Numbered from the stretch's first letter, positions 1-6,303 are shown. The stretch: DNA of 6,707 nt from Ruminococcaceae bacterium UBA5396 (GCA_002410715.1 DHOG01000125.1:68431-75137); one strand, 5' to 3'. The notes: generated from the letters alone by a model not told the origin. Numbers and translations: made by a program.

Positions 1-906
1 AAAGGGTATATTCATGATGTAGGGGGGCCTACCGCCAATTTCCGACAGCCTTCTTGCAAAGCCCAGACTGCCAAAGGTTTGTGTAAGGGGAAGAAGTGTC
101 TTGCGCCCAAGATATGCCCTTCTATAAAAGCCGATCACAGGGAATATCTGCAAATACTGCGCAAATTGCGAATGCTCCCAGGTGTAAAAAAGGTATTTAT
201 CCGTTCGGGGATACGATTTGATTATTTGATGGCAGATCCTGATGAGACCTTTTTTAAAGAGCTGGTCGAGCATCATGTCAGCGGACAGCTAAAGGTTGCG
301 CCCGAGCATTGCTCTGCCCCTGTTCTGGATCTTATGGGAAAGCCTTCGATGGAAACCTATAAAGGTTTTCAAAAGAGGTTTTATGAGCTCACAAAAAGCA
401 TGGGCAAGAAGCAGTATCTTGTACCTTATTTAATGTCATCTCATCCCGGCAGTACAATTCGGGATGCAATTGAGCTTGCCGTTTTTCTGAAAAAAGAGGG
501 GCTGCGGCCGGAGCAGGTCCAGGATTTTTATCCCACGCCCGGCACAATATCGACTTGTATGTTCTATACCGGACTTGATCCATACACGCTAAAGCCGGTA
601 TATGTTCCGCGCACACCGGAGGAGAAAGCAAAACAGCGTGCTTTGCTTCAGTATTTTAAGCCCGAAAATCGAGAGATGGTGCTTGCTGCGCTGAAGTCAG
701 CCGGGCGGGCAGACCTAATCGGCAGTGGGCCGGATTGTCTTGTGCATACACCTCGTGAGAGTAGAGGCAGTACTGAATTTCAAAAAAATAAGCCAACCGG
801 AAAAAAGACAAATAATAGGCATTCAGATAGTATGAAAAAAATAGCCGGTTATTCAAGAACCAAAGCTTCAAAAAAAGCGAAGTCTAAACCACATAAAAAA
901 ATATAA
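1..906 (+). CDS. ygiQ: YgiQ family radical SAM protein, C-terminal part (5' end outside window)
   Basis: The reading frame is open from the first base, so the gene starts upstream; about 301 C-terminal residues are visible, against roughly 600-740 for whole family members. The N-terminal half with the CxxxCxxC iron-sulfur/SAM motif is therefore not in view. Visible family signatures, numbered from the window start, are [15 protein letters not shown] (3-17), a four-Cys cluster (C19, C28, C33, C39), [30 protein letters not shown] (91-104), SSHPGS (146-151), [12 protein letters not shown] (174-185), YFKPENR and [10 protein letters not shown] (239-248), the last part matching the YgiQ C-terminal (DUF3362-type) region. 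The final 50 or so residues form a Lys/Ser/Thr-rich, very basic tail that looks disordered. The apparent start at 79 is only an internal TTG. YgiQ proteins are radical SAM enzymes whose substrate is not known to me. The gene probably heads or precedes the operon containing the MBL lipoprotein, which begins 15 bases downstream. Confidence 0.96.
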   Translation, partial: KGYIHDVGGPTANFRQPSCKAQTAKGLCKGKKCLAPKICPSIKADHREYLQILRKLRMLPGVKKVFIRSGIRFDYLMADPDETFFKELVEHHVSGQLKVAPEHCSAPVLDLMGKPSMETYKGFQKRFYELTKSMGKKQYLVPYLMSSHPGSTIRDAIELAVFLKKEGLRPEQVQDFYPTPGTISTCMFYTGLDPYTLKPVYVPRTPEEKAKQRALLQYFKPENREMVLAALKSAGRADLIGSGPDCLVHTPRESRGSTEFQKNKPTGKKTNNRHSDSMKKIAGYSRTKASKKAKSKPHKKI

Positions 907-921
907 AGGCGTGTATATAAA

Positions 922-1830
922 ATGGTGTTTAGGAAAACACTTCGATTGGGAATGGCGGTCTTTTTATCATTGCTCGTCATGCTGTCCACCTCTTGCTCAC
1001 AATTTCTAACTGTAGGGGTTTCTTCAACCGGTTCATCAACTGTTTCAATTTCCGAAACCGGATCAGAACTGCAGATATACATTATAGACGTTGGAAATGC
1101 AGATTCCATACTGGTGAAGAACGGCGAAAAATCTCTGCTGATTGATGCGGGTGAAAACGGCGACGGAGACGATGTTGTTAATTTTCTTCGCAGACATGGC
1201 ATTGATTCACTTGACTATGCTGTAGCTACGCATCCGGATGCAGATCATGTAGGCGGTATGGATGTAGTAATTGACGAGATTCCCGTCGGCAGATTTATTA
1301 TGTCGATTATGCCTGAAAGCATCACACCCACCACACGAACATATCTGGATTTGCTTGAGGCACTGGACCGGAATGATGTTGATGTAACAGAGGCAGAGCC
1401 CGGTGACAGATATACCCTTGGCGGTGCTGAATTTACCATACTAGGTCCGATTGGCGAATTCAATTCAACCAATAATATGTCGGTTGTTTGTCGTGTTGAT
1501 TACGGCAAATGCCGTTTTCTGTTTATGGGTGATGCCGAAAAACAAGCGGAAAATGCTTTCATCCAAAATGGTACGGACCTGCGGGCTGATTTTATCAAGC
1601 TAGGTCATCACGGCAGCCGCTCATCCTCCCAAGATTTTTTTTTGAAGACGGTAAATCCGGTTTATGCCGCCATTTCTTGCGGTGTCTCTAACAGATATGG
1701 TCATCCGCATGCGGAAACCCTTCAGGTTTTGAAGAAAATGAACATAACCTATTATCGAACCGATTTAAATGGAACCATTAGGGTTATATCGGACGGCAGT
1801 AATATTGCCATAACAACCGAAAAAGAGTGA
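922..1830 (+). CDS. ComEC-like metallo-beta-lactamase fold lipoprotein
   Basis: This is a 302-residue protein with a lipoprotein-type signal: basic start (residues 1-8), hydrophobic core (9-21) and a lipobox-like LSTSC ending at Cys25. A Ser/Thr/Gly-rich linker follows to about residue 49. From about 50 it has the metallo-beta-lactamase domain of the ComEC/Rec2 type: IYIIDVGNADSILV (52-65), LLIDAG (72-77), the metal-binding HPDADH (104-109) followed by VGG, NNMSVVCRV (184-192), FLFMGDAE (199-206), GHHGS (228-232), SNRYGHPH (256-263) and YRTDLNGTI. The ComEC membrane channel and OB domain are absent, so this is the stand-alone form. It is probably exported and anchored on the outer face of the membrane. 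ComEC MBL domains are linked to nuclease activity during DNA uptake; for stand-alone lipoproteins the substrate is unknown. The ATG at 922 is preceded by AAAGG at 905-909, a somewhat long spacing of 12. A T9 run lies at 1635-1643. Confidence 0.93.
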   Translation: MVFRKTLRLGMAVFLSLLVMLSTSCSQFLTVGVSSTGSSTVSISETGSELQIYIIDVGNADSILVKNGEKSLLIDAGENGDGDDVVNFLRRHGIDSLDYAVATHPDADHVGGMDVVIDEIPVGRFIMSIMPESITPTTRTYLDLLEALDRNDVDVTEAEPGDRYTLGGAEFTILGPIGEFNSTNNMSVVCRVDYGKCRFLFMGDAEKQAENAFIQNGTDLRADFIKLGHHGSRSSSQDFFLKTVNPVYAAISCGVSNRYGHPHAETLQVLKKMNITYYRTDLNGTIRVISDGSNIAITTEKE

Positions 1831-1834
1831 TGAT

Positions 1835-2056
1835 ATGAAATATGCTATAGATAGGTTTGAAGAGGATATCGCAGTTCTGCAGGATGATGACGGTAACTGT
1901 ACTGATGTTAAGCGTGCATTATTGCCGGAGGATGTGCGTCAGGGTGACGTGCTGATATATGAGAACCAAAAATGGCGGCATGATGCCCAAGAGACATCAG
2001 ACCGCCGAAAAAAGGTATTATCATTACAGGAACGAATATTAAAAAAGAAAAAGTGA
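1835..2056 (+). CDS. DUF3006 family small protein
   Basis: The 73-residue protein begins MKYAIDRFEEDIAVLQDDDG and continues with a KRALLPEDVRQGDVL stretch. This is the DUF3006 pattern of a small beta-rich domain (IDRFEgxxAVL...LP...GDvL). The domain fills about residues 1-50. The rest is a charged, strongly basic tail with RRKK and a terminal KKKK. There is no signal peptide or membrane segment, so it is predicted to be cytosolic. It starts four bases after the stop of the MBL lipoprotein gene, with only a weak Shine-Dalgarno (AAAGAG overlapping the end of that gene), which suggests translational coupling. From memory, DUF3006 genes are often found beside, or fused to, ComEC-like MBL proteins, and this neighbourhood fits that. 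No biochemical function is known to me. The family call rests on pattern recognition of a short protein. Confidence 0.85.
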   Translation: MKYAIDRFEEDIAVLQDDDGNCTDVKRALLPEDVRQGDVLIYENQKWRHDAQETSDRRKKVLSLQERILKKKK

Positions 2057-2078
2057 AATCTATAGTCCTTACTTTTTC
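2047..2078 (-). terminator. A/T-rich hairpin at the convergent ends of DUF3006 gene and rqcH
   Basis: GAAAAAGTGA (2047-2056) can pair with TTACTTTTTC (2069-2078), giving ten pairs with one G-U in the + strand RNA and a 12-base loop. Both stop codons, TGA of the + gene at 2054-2056 and TAA of rqcH at 2069-2071, lie in the stem. Read on the - strand the stem is followed by a T-rich run (TTTTTT, 2041-2046), as expected of a Rho-independent terminator for rqcH. On the + strand no T run follows, so termination of the left operon here is less clear. The stem is weak in G+C. Confidence 0.45.
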
Positions 2079-3829
2079 AGCCGTTCCGCCAAAGTCGCGT
2101 CAGGTGTGACATAAGCAGTGCGGTTTTTCTCATAAATCACCATTCCGGGAGGTGCGCCTGCCGGTTTTTTTACATTCCGCACTTCGGTGTAATCTACTGG
2201 TACCTGTCTTGAATCGGCCGCTTTGGAATGAAATGCAGCCAGGATTGCCGCCTGTTCAAGCGTTTGGTCGGGCACCATCTGTCCATTTGCCTGCACGATT
2301 ACATGAGATCCGGATATATTTTTGGTGTGGAGCCAGATATCGCTGCCTTTGGCGGTCTTAAGTGTAAGACGATCATTTTGAACGTTATTTCTGCCAACCA
2401 GAATTGTAAATCCGTCGTCGGACACGAATTCATGCGGTCCCAGCGGAGCGGGCAGTTTCTTTCTACTGCGCTGAATTCGCAGATATCCCCCGGTAGCCAG
2501 CTCTTCGCGCAGCTCACCAAGTTCGCGAAGGGTTGAAACCCTCGACAGCGCATCAAAAACAGAATCAATGTATCTCAGTTCCTGCTCGCCGCGTTCGATT
2601 TGTTCCGCCAGTATACGTTCTGCAGTTTGTGCTTTTCTGTATTCCTTAAAACACTTTTGGGCATTTTGTGCCGCAGACATGGAAGGATCCAAAGGGACAC
2701 GAACGGTGGCACATTCGGGATCAAAGTAATTGATAAGCTCGGCTGATTCCGCGCCTTTTTGGATCGCTCCTATATTTCCGTGAATTAAGTCTCCATAGAT
2801 ACGAAGCTGCTCCCGATCACCCGCCTGTGCCAGCTCCCGCTTTTGATTTTCAAGCTTTCGCGCTATACGGTCAGATGCATTGCTTAAAACCCGGAGAATG
2901 TCATGGGAATGCTGTTTTAGCCTTATTGCGGCATCTTTTTGCCGATAAAACTCGTCCAGCAGCAATGAAAAGCAATCAATTTCACGTCCAACAGCATTTA
3001 AGCCGTATTGTGTGATTGGCATAAAGCTGTATTCAAGCGGCTCGTTCTGTGGGTTAAAAAGTATATAAGGACAGCGGTTTTCTCCTGTTTTTACTGCCGC
3101 CATAACTCTTGACAGATAAAATACAGCTCTTTGTTTTTCATCTTCTGTCAGCGAATATGCATTGGTATCCCGGCCGCGTGTTGCCAGATGGGATACCTCG
3201 CGACAAATAAGAGGGGAGAGTCCGTGGGATACATTCAACAGTGCCTGCGAAAGCGGCTTGTCTTTACCTGTCATGGCCGCCTTGATTAAATCGGGTGGTT
3301 GAAATACAGTGAGATCCAGCTTCCCTGCTTTAATGGGGGGCTGCATATAGGCAAGACCGGGAAGCACAGGGCGGACAGAAGACATTTCAAAATCAATTCG
3401 CTTTATGGCATCCAGTATTTTGCCGTCGGCATTAATTAATATAATATTAGAATGACGACCCATGATTTCAACAGCAAGCATCAGTCGGACGATATCGCCC
3501 AGCTCGTTTACACAATCAAAATCAAAAAATAATATACGCTCCAGCCCCGGCTGACGGATCGCCACCAGTCTGCCCCCTGTAAGTCGCTTGCGCAGCATCA
3601 TACAGAACATTGGGGGAGAGGCGGGGGTTTCCAGTGCTATATTAGTAAAATGAACGCGCGGAGAGTTTGCTCTTGCAGAGATATATAGTTTATTGGTTCC
3701 ATTTCTGCTGCGCATTGAAATCACCAGCTCCTCCCGGGAGGGCTGGTGTATTTTATCGACGCGAGCCTCTTTCAGTGCGGCGGTCAACTCTTCTCGAAGA
3801 CAGCTTAAAAATGCGCCGTCCAAAGCCAT
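2069..3829 (-). CDS. rqcH: RqcH, NFACT family ribosome quality control protein (Rqc2/FbpA homologue)
   Basis: This 586-residue protein is full length for the family (about 550-590). Bacterial RqcH binds 50S subunits carrying stalled peptidyl-tRNA and recruits Ala-tRNA to add C-terminal alanine tails that mark the chain for degradation. Older annotations call it fibronectin-binding protein. Domains in order: NFACT-N (1 to about 210) with MALDGAFL, KIHQP (26-30), PPMFCMMLRK (72-81) and EIMGRHSNIIL (121-131); a helix-hairpin-helix/middle region with coiled coil (about 270-430) including LLDEFYRQKD (290-299); and NFACT-R (about 450-565) with DIWLHTKNISGSHV (497-510) and YTEVRNVKKPAGAPPGMV (547-564). 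The Asp-Arg pair needed for activity in Bacillus subtilis RqcH (D97-R98) appears here as Glu97-Arg98. The start is ATG, with a strong GAGGAG site (3839-3844) nine bases before it. It lies 32 bases downstream of the Nif3 gene and is probably cotranscribed with it. Confidence 0.97.
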   Translation of the reverse strand: MALDGAFLSCLREELTAALKEARVDKIHQPSREELVISMRSRNGTNKLYISARANSPRVHFTNIALETPASPPMFCMMLRKRLTGGRLVAIRQPGLERILFFDFDCVNELGDIVRLMLAVEIMGRHSNIILINADGKILDAIKRIDFEMSSVRPVLPGLAYMQPPIKAGKLDLTVFQPPDLIKAAMTGKDKPLSQALLNVSHGLSPLICREVSHLATRGRDTNAYSLTEDEKQRAVFYLSRVMAAVKTGENRCPYILFNPQNEPLEYSFMPITQYGLNAVGREIDCFSLLLDEFYRQKDAAIRLKQHSHDILRVLSNASDRIARKLENQKRELAQAGDREQLRIYGDLIHGNIGAIQKGAESAELINYFDPECATVRVPLDPSMSAAQNAQKCFKEYRKAQTAERILAEQIERGEQELRYIDSVFDALSRVSTLRELGELREELATGGYLRIQRSRKKLPAPLGPHEFVSDDGFTILVGRNNVQNDRLTLKTAKGSDIWLHTKNISGSHVIVQANGQMVPDQTLEQAAILAAFHSKAADSRQVPVDYTEVRNVKKPAGAPPGMVIYEKNRTAYVTPDATLAERLKK

Positions 3830-3838
3830 ATATCATTT

Positions 3839-3844
3839 CTCCTC
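3839..3844 (-). promoter_or_regulatory. Ribosome binding site of rqcH
   Basis: GAGGAG read on the - strand, nine bases before the ATG at 3827-3829. A second ATG between them (3834-3836) is out of frame and too close to the site. This supports the family-typical start MALDGAFL. Confidence 0.85.
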
Positions 3845-3861
3845 GCTTTTGAAAGTTAGTA

Positions 3862-4617
3862 TCAACAGACCATATAAGGACATGATTCTTCTGCCACAGC
3901 AATCGAGAGCTCCGGAAATGCTTCGGCAAGCCTTGCGGCCATCTCTTTTGAAATCATAACCTCTGTGTAATAATGCCCCGCTGCTACAAATGTCCGTTTA
4001 GACCCGAGCGGCCATTCATGATAGTGCAGTTCACCGGTAAGATATGCGTCGACATCATCGGGCAAATCCTCAATATAATCGCCGCCGGCACCGCTGCATA
4101 CCGCAACTGTTTTTATAGGATGTCCGCCGTCTGACCATTGGATTCCCCCGCAGGGAGTGTCAAGCAATCTGCCTGCCAGTGCTGCAAGTTCGGCAGGCTC
4201 CATTTCTTTTTCCAGTGTTCCAATCCGTAACAATCCGTTCTGCGCTGTATATATATCACGCAACCCAAGATGCTTTGCAAGTACATCATTTACGCCACCC
4301 GGCGCTCTATCCATGTTTGTATGAACGGCAATTGCAGCCATTTGATTCATTGCAAGGTGATAGAGCGGATGATTCCCATAAAGATGCTTAATCTCACGGA
4401 ACACAACCGGATGATGGCTTATGATTAGCTCTGCACCAAAATCAACCGCCTGCTTAATTATCGGAACTGATATGTCAAGGGCAGTCATAATCTTTGTAAC
4501 AGGAGTGTCCATACACCCTGCAAGCAATCCGACATTATCCCAATCCTCGGCATATGCGGGAGACGCCCATCCATTCAAGAAATTTAATACAGTCTCGATT
4601 CTAACTACGTTTTCCAT
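3862..4617 (-). CDS. Nif3-like dinuclear metal center protein (DUF34/NIF3 family)
   Basis: From the chosen start the protein has 251 residues, the size of the short NIF3 form without the inserted domain seen in the larger YqfO type (about 370). Family members form toroidal hexamers binding two metal ions per subunit. Annotations such as 'GTP cyclohydrolase 1 type 2' exist, but the physiological role is unsettled. Signatures: EDWDNVGLLAG (24-34), SHHP (67-70, metal-binding His), HTNMDRAPGGVN (99-110, with Asp103), VCSGAGGDYI (173-182), DAYLTGELHYHEW (190-202) and GHYYTE (214-219, with His215 and Glu219), so all expected metal ligands are present. In-frame upstream starts exist at 4638 (ATG) and 4641 (TTG). 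ATG 4617 is chosen because GAGAGGAC (4625-4632) precedes it at good spacing and the protein then begins in line with the family. The trmK gene often beside this family in Bacillus is absent; rqcH follows instead. Confidence 0.96.
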   Translation of the reverse strand: MENVVRIETVLNFLNGWASPAYAEDWDNVGLLAGCMDTPVTKIMTALDISVPIIKQAVDFGAELIISHHPVVFREIKHLYGNHPLYHLAMNQMAAIAVHTNMDRAPGGVNDVLAKHLGLRDIYTAQNGLLRIGTLEKEMEPAELAALAGRLLDTPCGGIQWSDGGHPIKTVAVCSGAGGDYIEDLPDDVDAYLTGELHYHEWPLGSKRTFVAAGHYYTEVMISKEMAARLAEAFPELSIAVAEESCPYMVC

Positions 4618-4624
4618 GGGGACT

Positions 4625-4632
4625 GTCCTCTC
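4625..4632 (-). promoter_or_regulatory. Ribosome binding site deciding the Nif3 start
   Basis: GAGAGGAC on the - strand, with its AGGA core eight bases before the ATG at 4615-4617. It lies inside the extended frame opened by the ATG at 4636-4638, which itself has no Shine-Dalgarno, so the shorter protein is preferred. Confidence 0.8.
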
Positions 4633-4664
4633 TTTCATCAAAACAAGACAAAGCCTAGGATATA

Positions 4665-4693
4665 AATATACCGTTTATGGCCTCATATTTCAA
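4665..4693 (-). promoter_or_regulatory. Sigma-A-type promoter for nif3-like gene and rqcH
   Basis: Read on the - strand, TTGAAA (4688-4693) and TATATT (4665-4670) are separated by exactly 17 bases. Transcription would start near 4658, leaving a leader of about 40 bases before the Nif3 start codon. Only one mismatch in each hexamer and perfect spacing make it a good candidate. No experimental support is available. Confidence 0.7.
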
Positions 4694-4715
4694 TAGAAGT
4701 CTCGGTTTTATTCAA

Positions 4716-4727
4716 TGTATTGATACA
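4716..4727. promoter_or_regulatory. Small dyad upstream of the Nif3 promoter (possible operator)
   Basis: TGTAT-TG-ATACA forms five-base inverted arms about 22 bases upstream of the leftward -35 box. Its size suits a repressor or activator half-site pair, but short A/T-rich dyads arise easily by chance. Confidence 0.2.
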
Positions 4728-4771
4728 AAAAGTCATATACTTAGACCGTTGAATTTCTTGCGGCGGTTATT

Positions 4772-4781
4772 TGCAATTGCA
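4772..4781. promoter_or_regulatory. Perfect palindrome TGCAATTGCA in the divergent promoter region
   Basis: A ten-base perfect palindrome lies between the two divergent promoters, immediately upstream of the UP-like element of the rightward promoter. It could bind a dimeric regulator. There is no second copy in the window to support this. Confidence 0.25.
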
Positions 4782-4782
4782 G

Positions 4783-4833
4783 AAAAAATCATTTTTATGT
4801 CTAATTGACAGTTTTATTGGATGTGGGTATACT
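4783..4833 (+). promoter_or_regulatory. Strong sigma-A promoter with UP-like element, for the transglutaminase gene
   Basis: TTGACA (4805-4810), a 17-base spacer and TATACT (4828-4833) differ from consensus at one position. Just upstream, AAAAAATCATTTTT (4783-4796) sits about 44-57 bases before the expected start near 4840. This is the position and composition of an UP element bound by the RNA polymerase alpha subunit. It also forms a 6+1+6 inverted repeat. Because transcription begins near 4840, the in-frame ATG at 4821 cannot be the translation start. The predicted leader is about 68 bases. Confidence 0.8.
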
Positions 4834-4897
4834 GTTATTATCAAGTTTTTATACGACTCGAGATGAGGAATAGGTCTAAGAGATTTTCATATGAAAC

Positions 4898-4902
4898 GAG
4901 GG
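4898..4902 (+). promoter_or_regulatory. Ribosome binding site deciding the transglutaminase start
   Basis: GAGGG lies five bases before the ATG at 4908-4910. The earlier in-frame ATG at 4863 lacks a comparable site, and starting at 4908 gives a textbook signal peptide. Confidence 0.7.
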
Positions 4903-4907
4903 CAATT

Positions 4908-6281
4908 ATGAAAATATTCCGACGAATTGCTGCGGCATTTTCAATGATACTAATTTCCGCTCTGGCTTTTTCAACAATGGCAGTCAGCGCTGAACCGGAA
5001 AAGCTTACCGAAACGGGAATTGCTTTGAAATCTGTTTCTTATGCAAGCAATTTTACAACAGGTTACAACTTTTACCATCAGCTTGATGCGAACCAGAAGG
5101 CAATTTATGATAAACTTAAGAATCTTAAGCCAACCAGCGGTGATATAGAAATAAATCTGGCGACACCTATTACGTTTTATGCAGCCACAGGAAACCCCAC
5201 AGAAGAGGAAATGCGGACAATCAACTATCTGGTGCAGGGTGCACTAGACGCTCTTTTAAAGGATTATCCGGAGATTTTCTGGATGGAATTTGGTAAAGGC
5301 GGATGCACATACAAATCGAAAATGAATCAAACCCCTGAAGGAAGCAAGTATCGCACCACCATTAACAGTATTGTTTTTCAGCCGGTCTTAATTGATTCCT
5401 ATAATGATTCTAAAAATACCATTGTATCAGAGCTTCAAACAGAAGTTAAAAACTTTAAAATTGGAGGAAGCTCCAGATATGATAGACTTCGTTCTATACA
5501 TGATGGACTTGCAAACAAGATCGCTTATGATACAGAATTTACATCCGACAGAGCAAACGATGCCTATGGAGCCTTGGTAGACGGTCTTGCAGTGTGCGAG
5601 GGTTATTCGGAAGCCTTTAAGCTGCTTTGTGACCGTGAGGGGATACCTTGTATTCTGGTTGTAGGACAGGGTGTTGACAGCAAAACCGGAAAAACCGAAG
5701 ACCATATGTGGAACGCGGTGCAGATGGAGGATGGTAATTGGTATCTTGTTGATGTGACATGGGATGACCAGACAGAAAAAGAAAGTAAAAAAATTGTGTA
5801 TTCTTGTTTCCTTGTGGGGACAAATTCACCGGGTGGTGTTTTTGGAAGTTTAACCTTTTCTCAATCACATCTAGTATCCGGCAGGTTTACTACAGCCGAC
5901 CACTCGATTGATTTTAAATATCCACAATTTTCGCCTATAGCTTATGTACCGGGTGGTTCATCAACAAAGTCTGAGAATAGTACCAAAGCAACAACCTCTT
6001 TAAAGCCTAAAACCTCGACAACAACCAAAACTACCCACAGCAGCACAAAAGCATCAGTAATCAGCAGTGGGACATCACATAAGACAGAATCATTTACGAC
6101 AAGCACATCTATTGCTACCGAAGCATCCGAAACATACATAGCAAAGCAGGAGAATGTAGAAGAATCCCGCGGAAACAATCCGTTTTTATCAATAACCGGC
6201 TTAATTCCCTTTATTGTTGCTGGCGGAGCCATCATTGCAATCATCATGATTGCTGTGTTTATGGCAAGACGAAAAGAATAA
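4908..6281 (+). CDS. Secreted, membrane-anchored transglutaminase-like domain protein
   Basis: From ATG 4908 the protein has 457 residues. A signal peptide (MKIFRR, hydrophobic core 7-23, likely cleavage after AVSA at 28) is followed by an N-terminal region (about 45-185) with NFYHQLDANQKAIYDKLKN, a pattern common in clostridial surface transglutaminases. The transglutaminase core (about 190-305) holds Cys230 in AVCEGYS, His266 in EDHMWNAV and Asp282 in YLVDVTWDD, so the Cys-His-Asp triad is complete. Residues 350-410 form a Thr/Ser/Lys-rich stalk, and residues 431-453 a single membrane helix followed by ARRKE. The catalytic domain is thus expected outside the cell, tethered to the membrane across the wall. 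No LPxTG motif is present. Superfamily members include cross-linking enzymes and proteases or peptidases, so the substrate is open. The gene is monocistronic: it has its own strong promoter and converges with a gene on the right. Confidence 0.94.
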   Translation: MKIFRRIAAAFSMILISALAFSTMAVSAEPEKLTETGIALKSVSYASNFTTGYNFYHQLDANQKAIYDKLKNLKPTSGDIEINLATPITFYAATGNPTEEEMRTINYLVQGALDALLKDYPEIFWMEFGKGGCTYKSKMNQTPEGSKYRTTINSIVFQPVLIDSYNDSKNTIVSELQTEVKNFKIGGSSRYDRLRSIHDGLANKIAYDTEFTSDRANDAYGALVDGLAVCEGYSEAFKLLCDREGIPCILVVGQGVDSKTGKTEDHMWNAVQMEDGNWYLVDVTWDDQTEKESKKIVYSCFLVGTNSPGGVFGSLTFSQSHLVSGRFTTADHSIDFKYPQFSPIAYVPGGSSTKSENSTKATTSLKPKTSTTTKTTHSSTKASVISSGTSHKTESFTTSTSIATEASETYIAKQENVEESRGNNPFLSITGLIPFIVAGGAIIAIIMIAVFMARRKE

Positions 6282-6282
6282 A

Positions 6283-6303
6283 AATAAGCCGAGTAAGCTT
6301 TTT
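6283..6303 (+). terminator. Weak hairpin with T run after the transglutaminase gene
   Basis: AAGC (6286-6289) and GCTT (6297-6300) pair around a seven-base loop and run into TTTTT (6299-6303), two bases after the stop codon. Extension by AAA/TTT across a mismatch is possible. The short stem makes it a weak candidate; the large hairpin downstream is stronger. Confidence 0.3.

Noticed and set aside
795..850. Inverted AACCGG...CCGGTT near the end of ygiQ
   Set aside because: Six-base arms separated by 44 bases within coding sequence are likely chance.
849..1202. A - strand frame of 117 codons opposite the YgiQ/MBL junction
   Set aside because: It is antisense to two well-supported genes and spans their boundary, with no family signature.
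2069..3829. Adhesin (fibronectin-binding) role for the NFACT protein
   Set aside because: There is no signal peptide or anchor. The NFACT-N/NFACT-R architecture fits cytosolic RqcH; the adhesin name is historical.
4618..4641. Extended start of the Nif3-like protein (TTG 4641 or ATG 4638)
   Set aside because: The extra eight residues are encoded by DNA containing the GAGAGGAC ribosome binding site that serves ATG 4617, and the family typically begins at this point.
4821..4907. Longer N-terminus for the transglutaminase protein from ATG 4821 or ATG 4863
   Set aside because: ATG 4821 lies inside the promoter spacer upstream of the expected transcription start, and ATG 4863 has no good ribosome binding site. 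ATG 4908 has GAGGG and gives a normal signal peptide.
5959..6130. Possible DNA tandem repeat encoding the Thr-rich stalk
   Set aside because: The residues are low complexity, but no repeat unit of constant length recurs at the DNA level.
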